5,638 bases of DNA from Tannerellaceae bacterium (GCA_020860805.1 JAJBTP010000112.1:1-5638); one strand, 5' to 3'; positions 1 to 5,638 are shown, counted from the first letter of the stretch. Made by a program: numbers and translations. Notes: generated by a model not told the origin, from the sequence alone.

Positions 1-41
1 TTTCCGATATTAAAACGCTCTTCCCATATTTTTTTGTTTTT

Positions 42-80
42 TTAGAAGTTAACTAAATTAAGAATTCAAAGAAGTTAAAA
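42..80 (-). repeat. Two partial copies of the 26-bp TAACTTC repeat at the pheT 3' flank
   Basis: On the plus strand GAAGTTA occurs at 45-51 and again at 71-77, exactly 26 bp apart. On the minus strand these read TAACTTC, the head of the tandem units in the trmD leader (2750-2869). The 12-mer TTAGAAGTTAAC at 42-53 is the exact reverse complement of GTTAACTTCTAA at 2835-2846. The rest of each unit does not match well, so this looks like a degenerate or short member of the same repeat family in the opposite orientation. The rest of 1-116 is AT-rich flank, with a T-rich run at 29-43 and no gene that I can see. Confidence 0.5.
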
Positions 81-116
81 GTGAATATGTTCTATCTATT
101 CCTGACTTCTTTGTTT

Positions 117-2579
117 TTATCTTAATTGTGCTCCCAGTTTCTGTTCCAGATTGGTCCGGATTTTCTTCATGATGGCATCTATCTGTTTGTCGTTGAGAGT
201 TTTTGTTTCGTCCTGCAGGAAGAAACTTACTGCGTAGGATTTTTTACCTGCCGGCAGGTTTTTTCCTTCGTATACGTCAAAGAGTTGTATGCCTTTCAGT
301 AGTTTGCGCTCGCTGTCTGTTGCTATTTTTTCGATTTCTGCGAATGGTGCCGCTTTGTCGATTAGCAACGCCAGATCACGTTTTACGGCTGGATAGCGTG
401 AAATTTCAGTTGCTTTTACTTTGCTTTTTTTGATTTCTTTCATGAGCATGGTCCATGAGAGTTCGGCAAAGTATACTTCTGTATCGATATCCATCTTTTT
501 ACACAGGGCGGGCTGTACGATTCCCAGGGTACCGAGCTGGCGTCCGGCCATGGTTGTAATGGCCAGTCCTGCTGCATATATATCGTTGCTGATATTACTG
601 AAGAGGATGGTTTTACGGTTTACTCCCAGACGTATGAGGATATTTTCTACATAGGCTTTGAGTTCGTAAACGGATGTTTTTTCATCCGGATGTGCCCAGC
701 TGTTTTCTATTTTGGCTCCGTTCAGCCAGATTCCCAGCCGGAAGTCTTCCCGGTATTCTGCCAGGGCGTTTTCCGGGTTTTTCCTGTTTGTATCGTAGTC
801 GTAGCAGTTTCCGAATTCGTAGAACCGGATGGCAGTGTTTTTCCGTTTGATGTTGTATTCGATACTTTCCAGTCCTCCGAATAATAAGGTCTGCCGCATG
901 CAGTTGAGGTCGGCACTCAGCGGGTTCAGTAACATCACACAGTGGTCTTCCGGATAGGTGGTCAGTCCTTCGTAGTAGGACCGGGCTGTGAGTGAGTTAT
1001 TCATGATTTCGTTGAATCCGGCTCCGCTCAGTTGTTCGGAGATGAGGTTTTGCAGTTTGTAGCTGCGGTCGGTTGGTGACTGGTAACTGAGGTTGGATTT
1101 TACGTTTTCACCTACTTCTATATTGTTGTATCCGTAGATGCGAAGGATGTCTTCGATTATGTCTACCTCTTTTTGTACATCTATGCGGTAAAGGGGTACC
1201 TGTAACCGGAGGTCTTCTGCTGTTTCTTCCACGATTTGGATTTCGAGGCTTTCCAGAATGCTTTTGATGGTTTCTACGGGTATTTCTTTGCCTATGAGTG
1301 TATTTATTTTGTGGAAGGTTACTTCTACATCGTATGGTTTAGCCGGGTTTGGATAGACATTCTGTATTTCTCCGGTGATGGTTCCGCCTGCTACTTCTTT
1401 AATCAGTAGGGCGGCCCGTTCGAGTACGTATAGGGTATTGTTGGGATCTAATCCGCGCTCGAAGCGGAAAGAGGCATCTGTATTAAGTCCGAACCGGCGG
1501 GCTGTTTTGCGTATCCAGCCTGGGTGGAAGTTGGCTGATTCGAGGAATACGTCGGTGGTTGCTTCTGTCACTCCTGAGTCTAACCCTCCGAATACACCTC
1601 CGATGCACATGGCTTCTTCTGTGTCGCAAATCATAAGGTCGCGATCGGTCAGGGTACGTTCTACTCCGTCGAGGGTCGTGAATTTGGTTCCGTTGGGCAT
1701 CGTTTTTACGATTACCTGTCCGCCTTTTATTTTACCTGCATCGAAGGCGTGCAGGGGCTGGCCTAATTCATGTAGTACGAAATTGGTGATATCTACTACG
1801 TTATTGATGGGGCGCAAACCGATGACTGTCAGGTAGTTTTTCAACCATTCCGGACTTTCCTGTACGGTTACTCCTTTGATGGTTACTCCTGTATAACGTG
1901 GACAGGCTTCGGTATTTTCTACGGTTACCTGTATGCCTGGTGTTGGGTCTTCGATTTTAAAGTTTTCTACGGATGGCTTTTTCAGTATGGCTGGCTTTCC
2001 GTTTTGTTTCAGGTAGGCTGCCAAATCCCGGGCTACTCCGAAGTGTGAGGTGGCATCTACCCGGTTGGGGGTGATGTCTACTTCGAGTACGTAGTCGCTT
2101 TTAATATTGTAGTATTCTTTTGCGGGTGTTCCTACTTTTGCTTCTGCCGGTAATACGATGATTCCTTCATGGCTGGTTCCGATGCCGATTTCATCTTCTG
2201 TGCAAATCATTCCGTTGGATTCTACTCCGCGTATTTTTGAGCGTTTGATGGTGACAGTATCTTCGCCGAAATATAGTTTGGTACCGTTTACGGCTACGAC
2301 TACTTTTTGTCCGGCTGCTACATTGGCTGCTCCGCAAATGATTTGAAGGGGTTCACCGCTCCCTACGTTTACGGTTGTAATATGCAGGTGGTCTGAGTTG
2401 GGATGGTCTTCGCAGGTGAGTACTTCGCCTATAACGAGTCCTTCCAGGCCTCCTTTGATGGTTTGTACTTCTTCTACGCCTCCGGTTTCAAGACCGATGG
2501 ATGTCAGTGCTGCTGAGACTTCTTCCGGTTGTAAATCCAGGTCCAGGTAGTTCCTGAGCCAGTTGTAAGATATATTCAT
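117..2579 (-). CDS. pheT: Phenylalanine--tRNA ligase beta subunit
   Basis: This is the beta subunit of cytoplasmic (alpha-beta)2 PheRS, which charges tRNA-Phe with phenylalanine; the beta subunit binds tRNA and edits mischarged Tyr-tRNA-Phe. The 820-residue length is normal for the Bacteroidota bacterial-type protein. Domains in order: N-terminal segment 1-40; EMAP-II-like OB fold about 42-150, with HPNSDHL at 59-65 and ICGAANV; linker motif LEVDITPNRVD at 165-175; B3/B4 editing domain about 210-385, with GLRPINNVVDITN, GQPLHAFD (His277), FLESANF (Glu347) and TDASFRFERGLDP; B5 about 418-485, ending IEDILRIYGYNNI; catalytic-like core about 500-715, with NPLSADLNCMRQTLLFGG; and the C-terminal FDX-ACB fold about 726-820, with ISRYPAVKRDLALLID. 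I chose the ATG at 2579 (MNISYNWL) because homologues start this way and because an in-frame ATG at 2603 falls inside the apparent -7 box. There is no Shine-Dalgarno sequence, only an A-rich leader. pheS is not in the window. No disruption or missing key residue is seen. Confidence 0.97.
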   Translation of the reverse strand: MNISYNWLRNYLDLDLQPEEVSAALTSIGLETGGVEEVQTIKGGLEGLVIGEVLTCEDHPNSDHLHITTVNVGSGEPLQIICGAANVAAGQKVVVAVNGTKLYFGEDTVTIKRSKIRGVESNGMICTEDEIGIGTSHEGIIVLPAEAKVGTPAKEYYNIKSDYVLEVDITPNRVDATSHFGVARDLAAYLKQNGKPAILKKPSVENFKIEDPTPGIQVTVENTEACPRYTGVTIKGVTVQESPEWLKNYLTVIGLRPINNVVDITNFVLHELGQPLHAFDAGKIKGGQVIVKTMPNGTKFTTLDGVERTLTDRDLMICDTEEAMCIGGVFGGLDSGVTEATTDVFLESANFHPGWIRKTARRFGLNTDASFRFERGLDPNNTLYVLERAALLIKEVAGGTITGEIQNVYPNPAKPYDVEVTFHKINTLIGKEIPVETIKSILESLEIQIVEETAEDLRLQVPLYRIDVQKEVDIIEDILRIYGYNNIEVGENVKSNLSYQSPTDRSYKLQNLISEQLSGAGFNEIMNNSLTARSYYEGLTTYPEDHCVMLLNPLSADLNCMRQTLLFGGLESIEYNIKRKNTAIRFYEFGNCYDYDTNRKNPENALAEYREDFRLGIWLNGAKIENSWAHPDEKTSVYELKAYVENILIRLGVNRKTILFSNISNDIYAAGLAITTMAGRQLGTLGIVQPALCKKMDIDTEVYFAELSWTMLMKEIKKSKVKATEISRYPAVKRDLALLIDKAAPFAEIEKIATDSERKLLKGIQLFDVYEGKNLPAGKKSYAVSFFLQDETKTLNDKQIDAIMKKIRTNLEQKLGAQLR

Positions 2580-2600
2580 TGTATTCTTTTTTTCGCCTGC

Positions 2601-2608
2601 CAAAGGTA
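2601..2608 (-). promoter_or_regulatory. Probable pheT promoter, -7 box
   Basis: The minus strand reads TACCTTTG, an exact match to the Bacteroidota -7 consensus TAnnTTTG. Transcription would start around 2594-2598 and give a short leader before the ATG at 2579. No clear -33 TTTG is seen at the usual 19-21 bp upstream, so the call rests on the -7 box and its position. Confidence 0.55.
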
Positions 2609-2650
2609 ATAAGAATTCTTCAATCAGCTATAAAAATCGCTTTAAAACGC

Positions 2651-2658
2651 TATCTTTG
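2651..2658 (+). promoter_or_regulatory. Probable trmD promoter, -7 box
   Basis: TATCTTTG matches the Bacteroidota -7 consensus TAnnTTTG exactly and faces trmD. It lies 42 bp from the divergent pheT box, so the two promoters share an AT-rich upstream segment (2609-2650). No convincing -33 TTTG is visible. The start would fall near 2661-2666, leaving a leader of about 215 nt before trmD that consists largely of repeats. A start site closer to trmD is possible, but I found no other TAnnTTTG on the plus strand of the leader. Confidence 0.5.
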
Positions 2659-2682
2659 CGGACTCAAAAAAGGAGTTGTCAC

Positions 2683-2821
2683 GTTAGAAGTTAAAGAAGT
2701 TATCAACCTTTTCAAGGCTTAGAAGACAAAGTAGAAAGAAAAATATTCTTAACTACTAACGAACATCGTGAGTGATAACTTCCAGCAAGTGAAACGAGCG
2801 ATAACTTCTTTAACTTCTAAC
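2683..2821. repeat. 22-bp perfect inverted repeat in the trmD leader
   Basis: The left arm is 2683-2704, beginning GTTAGAAG and ending AAGAAGTTATC. The right arm is 2800-2821, beginning GATAACTTC and ending CTTCTAAC. The arms are perfect reverse complements over 22 bp and enclose 95 bp. Each arm holds two GAAGTTA/TAACTTC words 9 bp apart. Pairing stops at both edges (C/T outside, A/C inside). There is no U-run after the right arm, so it is not an intrinsic terminator. In the leader RNA the arms could pair into a long stem; as DNA the structure resembles a small palindromic element. Confidence 0.8.
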
Positions 2822-2869
2822 TCGCAAAGCGAGTGTTAACTTCTAAGGAGTGTAACGACTGCTAACTAC
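2750..2869 (+). repeat. Degenerate 26-bp tandem repeat array in the trmD leader
   Basis: Units begin with TAACT(T/A)C and end with GA(G/C)(T/C)G plus one base. They lie at 2750-2775, 2776-2801, 2811-2836 and 2837-2862, followed by a partial unit TAACTAC at 2863-2869. A 9-bp extra piece (TAACTTCTT, 2802-2810) separates the second and third units. A 13-bp core, GAG(T/C)G(A/T)TAACTTC, spans unit junctions at 2770, 2796 and 2831, with a weaker copy at 2857. Unit interiors vary, but some carry small hairpins: ACGA-ACA-TCGT at 2759-2769 and ACTCGC-AAA-GCGAGT at 2820-2834. Units two and four share most of an 18-bp block beginning AGTG. The array ends 8 bp before the trmD ATG. Confidence 0.75.
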
Positions 2870-2877
2870 TTAAAAAA

Positions 2878-3552
2878 ATGAGAATAGATATATTAACGGT
2901 ATTGCCTGAGATGATTGATGGAATGATTAACTGTTCTATTGTGAAGCGTGCTCAGGAGAAGGGACTGGCGGAGATTCATCTGCATAACCTGCGTGATTAT
3001 ACAACGGATAAGTGGCGCCGGGTAGATGATTATCCTTTTGGGGGTGAGGCTGGTATGGTGATACAGATTGAGCCGGTTGACCGGGCGATTTCAGCACTGA
3101 AGGCTAAGCGTGTGTATGATGAGGTGATTTACACTTCGCCGGATGGGGAGACGTTTAACCAGCCGATGGCTAATAGTATGTCGATGCTGGATAACCTGAT
3201 TATTCTGTGTGGTCATTATAAGGGGGTGGATTACCGTATCCGTGAGCATTTGATCACGAAAGAGATTTCGATAGGGGATTATGTGCTGACGGGTGGTGAG
3301 CTGGCTGCTGCTGTTATTACGGATGCGGTGGTGCGTTTGATTCCGGGTGCGATAGGGGATGAGCAGAGTGCTTTGTCGGATTCGTTTCAGGATAATCTGT
3401 TGGCTCCTCCTGTCTATACCCGCCCGGCTGATTATAAGGGCTGGGCGGTTCCTGAGGTGCTTATGTCCGGCCACCAGCGTAAAATTGATGAGTGGAAACT
3501 GCAGCAGGCTCAGGAACGTACTGCCCGCCTGCGGCCGGACCTTTTAAAATAA
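2878..3552 (+). CDS. trmD: tRNA (guanine-N1)-methyltransferase TrmD
   Basis: TrmD uses S-adenosylmethionine to methylate N1 of G37, 3' of the anticodon in tRNAs for Leu, Pro and Arg, which prevents +1 frameshifting; it is a cytoplasmic SPOUT-fold homodimer. The 224-residue length is typical of the Bacteroidota form (E. coli 255). Visible family motifs are MRIDILTVLPEM at the N-terminus; VDDYPFGGEAGM at 49-60; the trefoil-knot SAM site at about 85-140, with YTSPDGETFNQ, LIILCGHYKGVDYRIRE and EISIGDYVLTGGEL; and VVRLIPG with Arg153. ALSDSFQDNLL carries Asp168, which lines up with the E. coli catalytic Asp169. YTRPADYKGW and VPEVLMSGH follow, then a helical C-terminus ending RLRPDLLK. The ATG follows an A-run with no Shine-Dalgarno sequence, as usual in this phylum. 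It stands alone on the plus strand rather than in the rpsP-rimM-trmD-rplS operon common elsewhere. Confidence 0.97.
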   Translation: MRIDILTVLPEMIDGMINCSIVKRAQEKGLAEIHLHNLRDYTTDKWRRVDDYPFGGEAGMVIQIEPVDRAISALKAKRVYDEVIYTSPDGETFNQPMANSMSMLDNLIILCGHYKGVDYRIREHLITKEISIGDYVLTGGELAAAVITDAVVRLIPGAIGDEQSALSDSFQDNLLAPPVYTRPADYKGWAVPEVLMSGHQRKIDEWKLQQAQERTARLRPDLLK

Positions 3553-3584
3553 AACCTGCTGCTTTGTACCGGGCTTTATTTTAA
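3544..3584. terminator. Probable bidirectional terminator overlapping the trmD stop
   Basis: TTAAAATAAA (3544-3553) pairs with TTTATTTTAA (3575-3584). One A/C mismatch follows, then CCTG (3555-3558) pairs with CGGG (3570-3573) through one G-U pair, leaving an 11-nt loop. The arms are A/T-rich, so each strand ends its hairpin in a U-rich stretch. The element lies between convergent trmD and the lipoprotein gene ending at 3593. Its left arm contains the last trmD codons and the stop codon (3550-3552). It is weaker than a GC-rich terminator. Confidence 0.5.
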
Positions 3585-3592
3585 GTAGCGTG

Positions 3593-4462
3593 TTAATTCG
3601 GGTCGTATCCGTACGATAAGTTAACTATATAGAGGTTTTCTTCGGGTTCGGTTCTATCCTTGTATATAGTTTCATTAATCGTTACCTCTGTTATGTAGTT
3701 GCCTAACAGGGTATATTCGAAATTGTATTCGACGCAGATATCATTTACTTCCGGGGTTTCATACCAGTAGGCTTTTTTAAGTAGTTTTCTGGTATTGCTT
3801 CCCATGAATTCGTTCAATGGGTGGAAGTTTTCCGGTTCAACCAGTGAGAATGAATTCAGGATGCGGAAGGGGAAAGTTGGTTCGTTGTTTTGGTCGCTGT
3901 ATTCGTATTTCATCACTTTTGAGCTATTGGCATAGTCGTATTCTTTGATGTTATTACTATCCCAGATGAATTCGCTTACCCGGTTTCTGTCAAAGGTTGT
4001 GTATTTATCGCCACTTCCCGGTGTATTGGGACGGCTTCCTTTTTCGGATGTAAATTTCCAGTTATTCCCGGCGTATTCGTATGTGAAGGAGTCGTGTACA
4101 TACTCTTCATTGTCTCCGTATGGATAGTTGGCTTTTACTTCGAGGTCTGTTATTTTGTTTCCGGAGAGGGCATAGTTGGTGTGAACGAAGTCGGAAGCTG
4201 TATTGCTATATACGGCTATTTTTTCTGCTTCTTCGTTATATATATAGAAATCTGTTATTCCTGTCTGATAGGTTATTTTTGAGATGGTATTGTTTGCTGT
4301 GTTGTAGGTAATATCCATCGAGAAACCTTCTGTTGCACTTCCGTTTTTAGTACAACTTATTTTTGTTACTTTAAAAGGGTCTGGCTCCGGGTCATTTTTA
4401 TCTTTACTGCATGATACCAGTGTGATAGCTGTGGCCAGTAAAATAAAAGCATACTTTTTCAT
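3593..4462 (-). CDS. Predicted lipoprotein, DUF4595-like, Tyr-rich
   Basis: The 289-residue protein starts MKKYAFILLATAITLVSC, a type II signal peptide with the lipidated Cys at residue 18. The next residues, SKDKNDPEPDP, are charged but do not match the acidic Bacteroidota surface-export signal cleanly, so cell-surface versus periplasmic placement is open. The mature part is rich in Tyr, Asn, Thr and Ser, with short beta-strand-like phrases such as SFTYEYAGN, VMKYEYSDQN and FEYTLLGNYITEV. These resemble the YD-repeat-like strands of DUF4595 lipoproteins of gut Bacteroidota, which have no established function. I see no catalytic motif. The assignment is from general resemblance and should be tested with a profile search. 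The gene lies 49 bp downstream of another lipoprotein gene on the same strand, has its own -7 box, and converges on trmD. The ATG at 4462 is fixed by the signal peptide. Confidence 0.85.
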   Translation of the reverse strand: MKKYAFILLATAITLVSCSKDKNDPEPDPFKVTKISCTKNGSATEGFSMDITYNTANNTISKITYQTGITDFYIYNEEAEKIAVYSNTASDFVHTNYALSGNKITDLEVKANYPYGDNEEYVHDSFTYEYAGNNWKFTSEKGSRPNTPGSGDKYTTFDRNRVSEFIWDSNNIKEYDYANSSKVMKYEYSDQNNEPTFPFRILNSFSLVEPENFHPLNEFMGSNTRKLLKKAYWYETPEVNDICVEYNFEYTLLGNYITEVTINETIYKDRTEPEENLYIVNLSYGYDPN

Positions 4463-4491
4463 ACTTTCTTTTCTTTTTGATTAGATGATGT

Positions 4492-4499
4492 CAAATATA
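4492..4499 (-). promoter_or_regulatory. Probable promoter -7 box of the DUF4595-like lipoprotein gene
   Basis: The minus strand reads TATATTTG, an exact TAnnTTTG match, in the 49-bp gap between the two lipoprotein genes and about 30 bp before the ATG at 4462. No terminator is visible in the gap, so the gene could also be co-transcribed from the promoter at 5323-5330. No clear -33 element is seen. Confidence 0.5.
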
Positions 4500-4511
4500 G
4501 ACCTTTTTTCT

Positions 4512-5279
4512 TTACCGCAGGCCTAATTTTATGGTTTGGGATTCTCCCCAATTTATACGAGTTGTGTCACTATTGAAACTTTTTGCATATTTGATTCGTA
4601 CATATAGGGTGTCGTCGACTGCATAGCTACTAAAGTTTTTTACGAAGTCGGTTATTGCAAATGCATTCCGGTCGTACTGGGTTCGTTCTGTTGTCCGGGT
4701 GCCGGCGGTATTATCGATGGTATCTACCCGCAGGAAGAGTTCGAAGTAGGGTACGTTTTTTTCTTTATATAAGGAGGTATCTATTTTCGCGTCCTGCTTT
4801 TTAAAATATCCTATCTCATAACTGTTGGCAAATTGTAAAGAGTCCTGTATGGTATAAGAGGTAAACAGGAAGAGCCGGTTTTTCAGAAATTCGGCCCGTT
4901 GCTGGAAGCTTCCTACTGCCCGTTCGAGTGGGCGTACGTCTGCTGTATCCGGATTTTCTATGGCTGTCCATAATTTTAAAGTAGTCGGAGTACTTGTCAG
5001 GGTAACCGGTGAATAGGTTCCCCGGGCATCTTCTGTTACGTAGGCTTCGTCCAGGTCAATCTTGTAATCGATGAGTACACATTCACCGCTTCCCAGATTC
5101 AGTGTATTGGAGGGTAATAGTTTATCGTTGTTTGAAATGTATAGGAAAAGGTCTTCATCTTCGAATTCTGCTACGGCTGCCTGTGCACCATATTCAACCA
5201 TATGGCCTCCTTCCCCCAAGCAGGAAGTAAGAAGAAACAAACCTAAACACGCGGACGCTAAAAAGCTAATTTTTTTCAT
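4512..5279 (-). CDS. Predicted lipoprotein, possibly NigD-like
   Basis: The protein is 255 residues from the ATG at 5279. The reading frame stays open upstream to 5369, but that stretch contains the -7 box, and the signal peptide MKKISFLASACLGLFLLTSC begins here; an ATG at 5285 is a minor alternative. The lipidated Cys is residue 20, followed by LGEGGH with no acidic surface-export signal, so a periplasm-facing lipoprotein is more likely. Residues about 27-75 (including LPSNTLNLGSGECVLIDYKI) look like the small N-terminal OB-type domain of NigD-like proteins. The C-terminal half is beta-rich, ending with LYVRIKYAKSF near 225-235 and a short tail. The NigD-like label is a weak inference from layout; NigD relates to bacteriocin-type loci in Bacteroides, but most family members have no known function. 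The truncated gene at 5475-5638 has a similar C-terminus. The two lipoprotein genes may form a small operon. Confidence 0.85.
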   Translation of the reverse strand: MKKISFLASACLGLFLLTSCLGEGGHMVEYGAQAAVAEFEDEDLFLYISNNDKLLPSNTLNLGSGECVLIDYKIDLDEAYVTEDARGTYSPVTLTSTPTTLKLWTAIENPDTADVRPLERAVGSFQQRAEFLKNRLFLFTSYTIQDSLQFANSYEIGYFKKQDAKIDTSLYKEKNVPYFELFLRVDTIDNTAGTRTTERTQYDRNAFAITDFVKNFSSYAVDDTLYVRIKYAKSFNSDTTRINWGESQTIKLGLR

Positions 5280-5322
5280 GATCATCTTTTGCCGAAATAT
5301 TATATCTGAACATTCTTTGTTA

Positions 5323-5330
5323 CAAAGGTA
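5323..5330 (-). promoter_or_regulatory. Probable promoter -7 box of the NigD-like lipoprotein gene
   Basis: The minus strand reads TACCTTTG, an exact TAnnTTTG match and the same 8-mer as the pheT box. Transcription would begin near 5316-5320, about 40 nt before the ATG at 5279. Its position inside the longer open frame argues against starts upstream of it. No clear -33 TTTG is present. The stretch from 5331 to 5425 is AT-rich and shows no gene. Confidence 0.5.
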
Positions 5331-5425
5331 TAAAAATAGTTTGTGGAAGTAGAGGTTTATATTATACATTTTTGGATATATTCCATAACCAGTTGACTAC
5401 TACCAGGAGGATAAGAGGGATATAT

Positions 5426-5461
5426 AAAAAAGACTGCTCTCATGGGAGCAGTCTTTTTTTT
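5426..5461. terminator. Strong bidirectional intrinsic terminator
   Basis: AAAAAAGACTGCTC (5426-5439) pairs perfectly with GAGCAGTCTTTTTT (5446-5459). The GC-rich core is 8 bp, the loop is 6 nt, and the T-run extends to 5461. The A-run on the other side makes it work on the minus strand too. It begins 14 nt past the stop of the minus-strand gene fragment at 5475, so its most likely job is to end that transcript and isolate the lipoprotein pair downstream. Confidence 0.9.
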
Positions 5462-5474
5462 AGTTTTTTATTTT

Positions 5475-5638
5475 TTAATCACCCGAGCTAAAAGCGTAAA
5501 CAGGTAAAACACTATTTGTTTTATACCATGATTTCACCGTATTTGTTTCATCATCAAAATCTTTTACATAAGCAATTCTTAAATAGAATACATCTTTATC
5601 GGATGCTAACTCTTTTTCAGAAATTCTTTCAAATCAGT
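5475..5638 (-). pseudogene. C-terminal end of a lipoprotein paralogue with apparent frameshift (partial)
   Basis: Reading leftward from the window edge, one minus-strand frame gives TDLKEFLKKS and then a stop (TAG, 5606-5608). Another frame is open from 5633 to the TAA at 5475-5477 and encodes 52 residues including DKDVFYLRIAYVKDFDDET and ending PVYAFSSGD. That frame has an in-frame TGA at 5634-5636 and no ATG, so it cannot stand alone. Adding one A to the five-A run (5613-5617, T on the plus strand) would join them as TDLKEFLKKELASDKDVFYL. This resembles the neighbour's TDFVKNFSSYAVDDTLYV, followed by YLRIAYVKDF against YVRIKYAKSF. The piece is therefore probably the end of a related lipoprotein gene, either broken or carrying a sequencing error in the homopolymer. 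It looks more A/T-rich than its neighbours. The rest lies outside the window. Confidence 0.55.

Noticed and set aside
29..43. T-rich run as a terminator for a plus-strand gene entering from the left
   Set aside because: No stem is visible upstream within the window and no plus-strand gene is seen there.
67..113. 9-bp inverted repeat CAAAGAAGT/ACTTCTTTG as the pheT terminator
   Set aside because: The loop is 29 nt, the stem is AT-rich, and no U-run follows on the minus strand; it may only reflect the GAAGTTA repeat words.
1375..1836. Plus-strand open frame of 153 codons opposite pheT
   Set aside because: It is antisense to conserved PheT coding sequence and its translation has no recognisable features; it is a shadow frame, like the other short frames overlapping trmD and the lipoprotein genes.
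2580..2603. Upstream in-frame start for pheT (MAGEKKNT extension)
   Set aside because: The start would overlap the TACCTTTG promoter box, and PheT homologues begin at MNISYNWL-like sequence.
2768..2839. Possible 23-codon leader peptide beginning GTG in the trmD leader (VSDNFQQVKRAITSL...)
   Set aside because: It has a GTG start, no ribosome-binding signal, a length expected by chance, and lies wholly inside repeat units; nothing supports translation.
2750..2869. CRISPR array
   Set aside because: The conserved part of each unit is only about 13 bp, the units abut with no constant-length unique spacers, and no cas genes are present in the window.
5280..5369. 30-residue N-terminal extension of the NigD-like lipoprotein
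   Set aside because: It would put the signal peptide internally and it covers the probable -7 box.
5606..5620. Programmed -1 frameshift in the right-edge gene
   Set aside because: The site reads G AAA AAG rather than the classic A AAA AAG heptamer, and no stimulatory structure is evident; gene decay or a homopolymer error is simpler.

Overview
The window looks like a chromosomal segment of a Bacteroidales bacterium (Bacteroides/Parabacteroides/Odoribacter-like; I do not commit to a genus). The reasons are the PheT and TrmD sequences, which match the Bacteroidota forms of these proteins; four upstream boxes that fit the Bacteroidota -7 promoter consensus TAnnTTTG exactly; no Shine-Dalgarno sequence but A-rich leaders before the starts; and two adjacent lipoproteins of the kind common in gut Bacteroidota.

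Layout. Positions 1-116 are the AT-rich 3' flank of pheT and hold two copies of a TAACTTC motif 26 bp apart. Positions 117-2579 (minus) are pheT, the phenylalanyl-tRNA synthetase beta subunit, apparently intact. Positions 2580-2877 are a divergent intergenic region: a pheT -7 box (minus, 2601-2608), a trmD -7 box (plus, 2651-2658), and then a trmD leader of about 215 nt. The leader is filled by a 22-bp perfect inverted repeat and four degenerate 26-bp tandem units that run to within 10 bases of the trmD start. Positions 2878-3552 (plus) are trmD, the tRNA m1G37 methyltransferase. A hairpin overlapping the trmD stop codon probably terminates transcription from both sides. Positions 3593-4462 and 4512-5279 (both minus) encode two predicted lipoproteins: a Tyr-rich, DUF4595-like protein and a protein with a faint NigD-like look. 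Each has its own -7 box. A strong symmetric terminator lies at 5426-5461. Beyond it is the C-terminal end of a third minus-strand gene that resembles the C-terminus of the 4512-5279 protein and is broken by an apparent one-base frameshift.

How the genes fit together. pheT and trmD are both translation/tRNA housekeeping genes, transcribed divergently from promoters about 42 bp apart. The lipoproteins form a separate minus-strand block that looks like accessory cell-envelope content, with a local paralogue or decayed copy at the right edge. I see no complete new system. The parts most worth a second look are the repeat-built trmD leader, whose motif also occurs at the other end of pheT, and the frameshifted paralogue.
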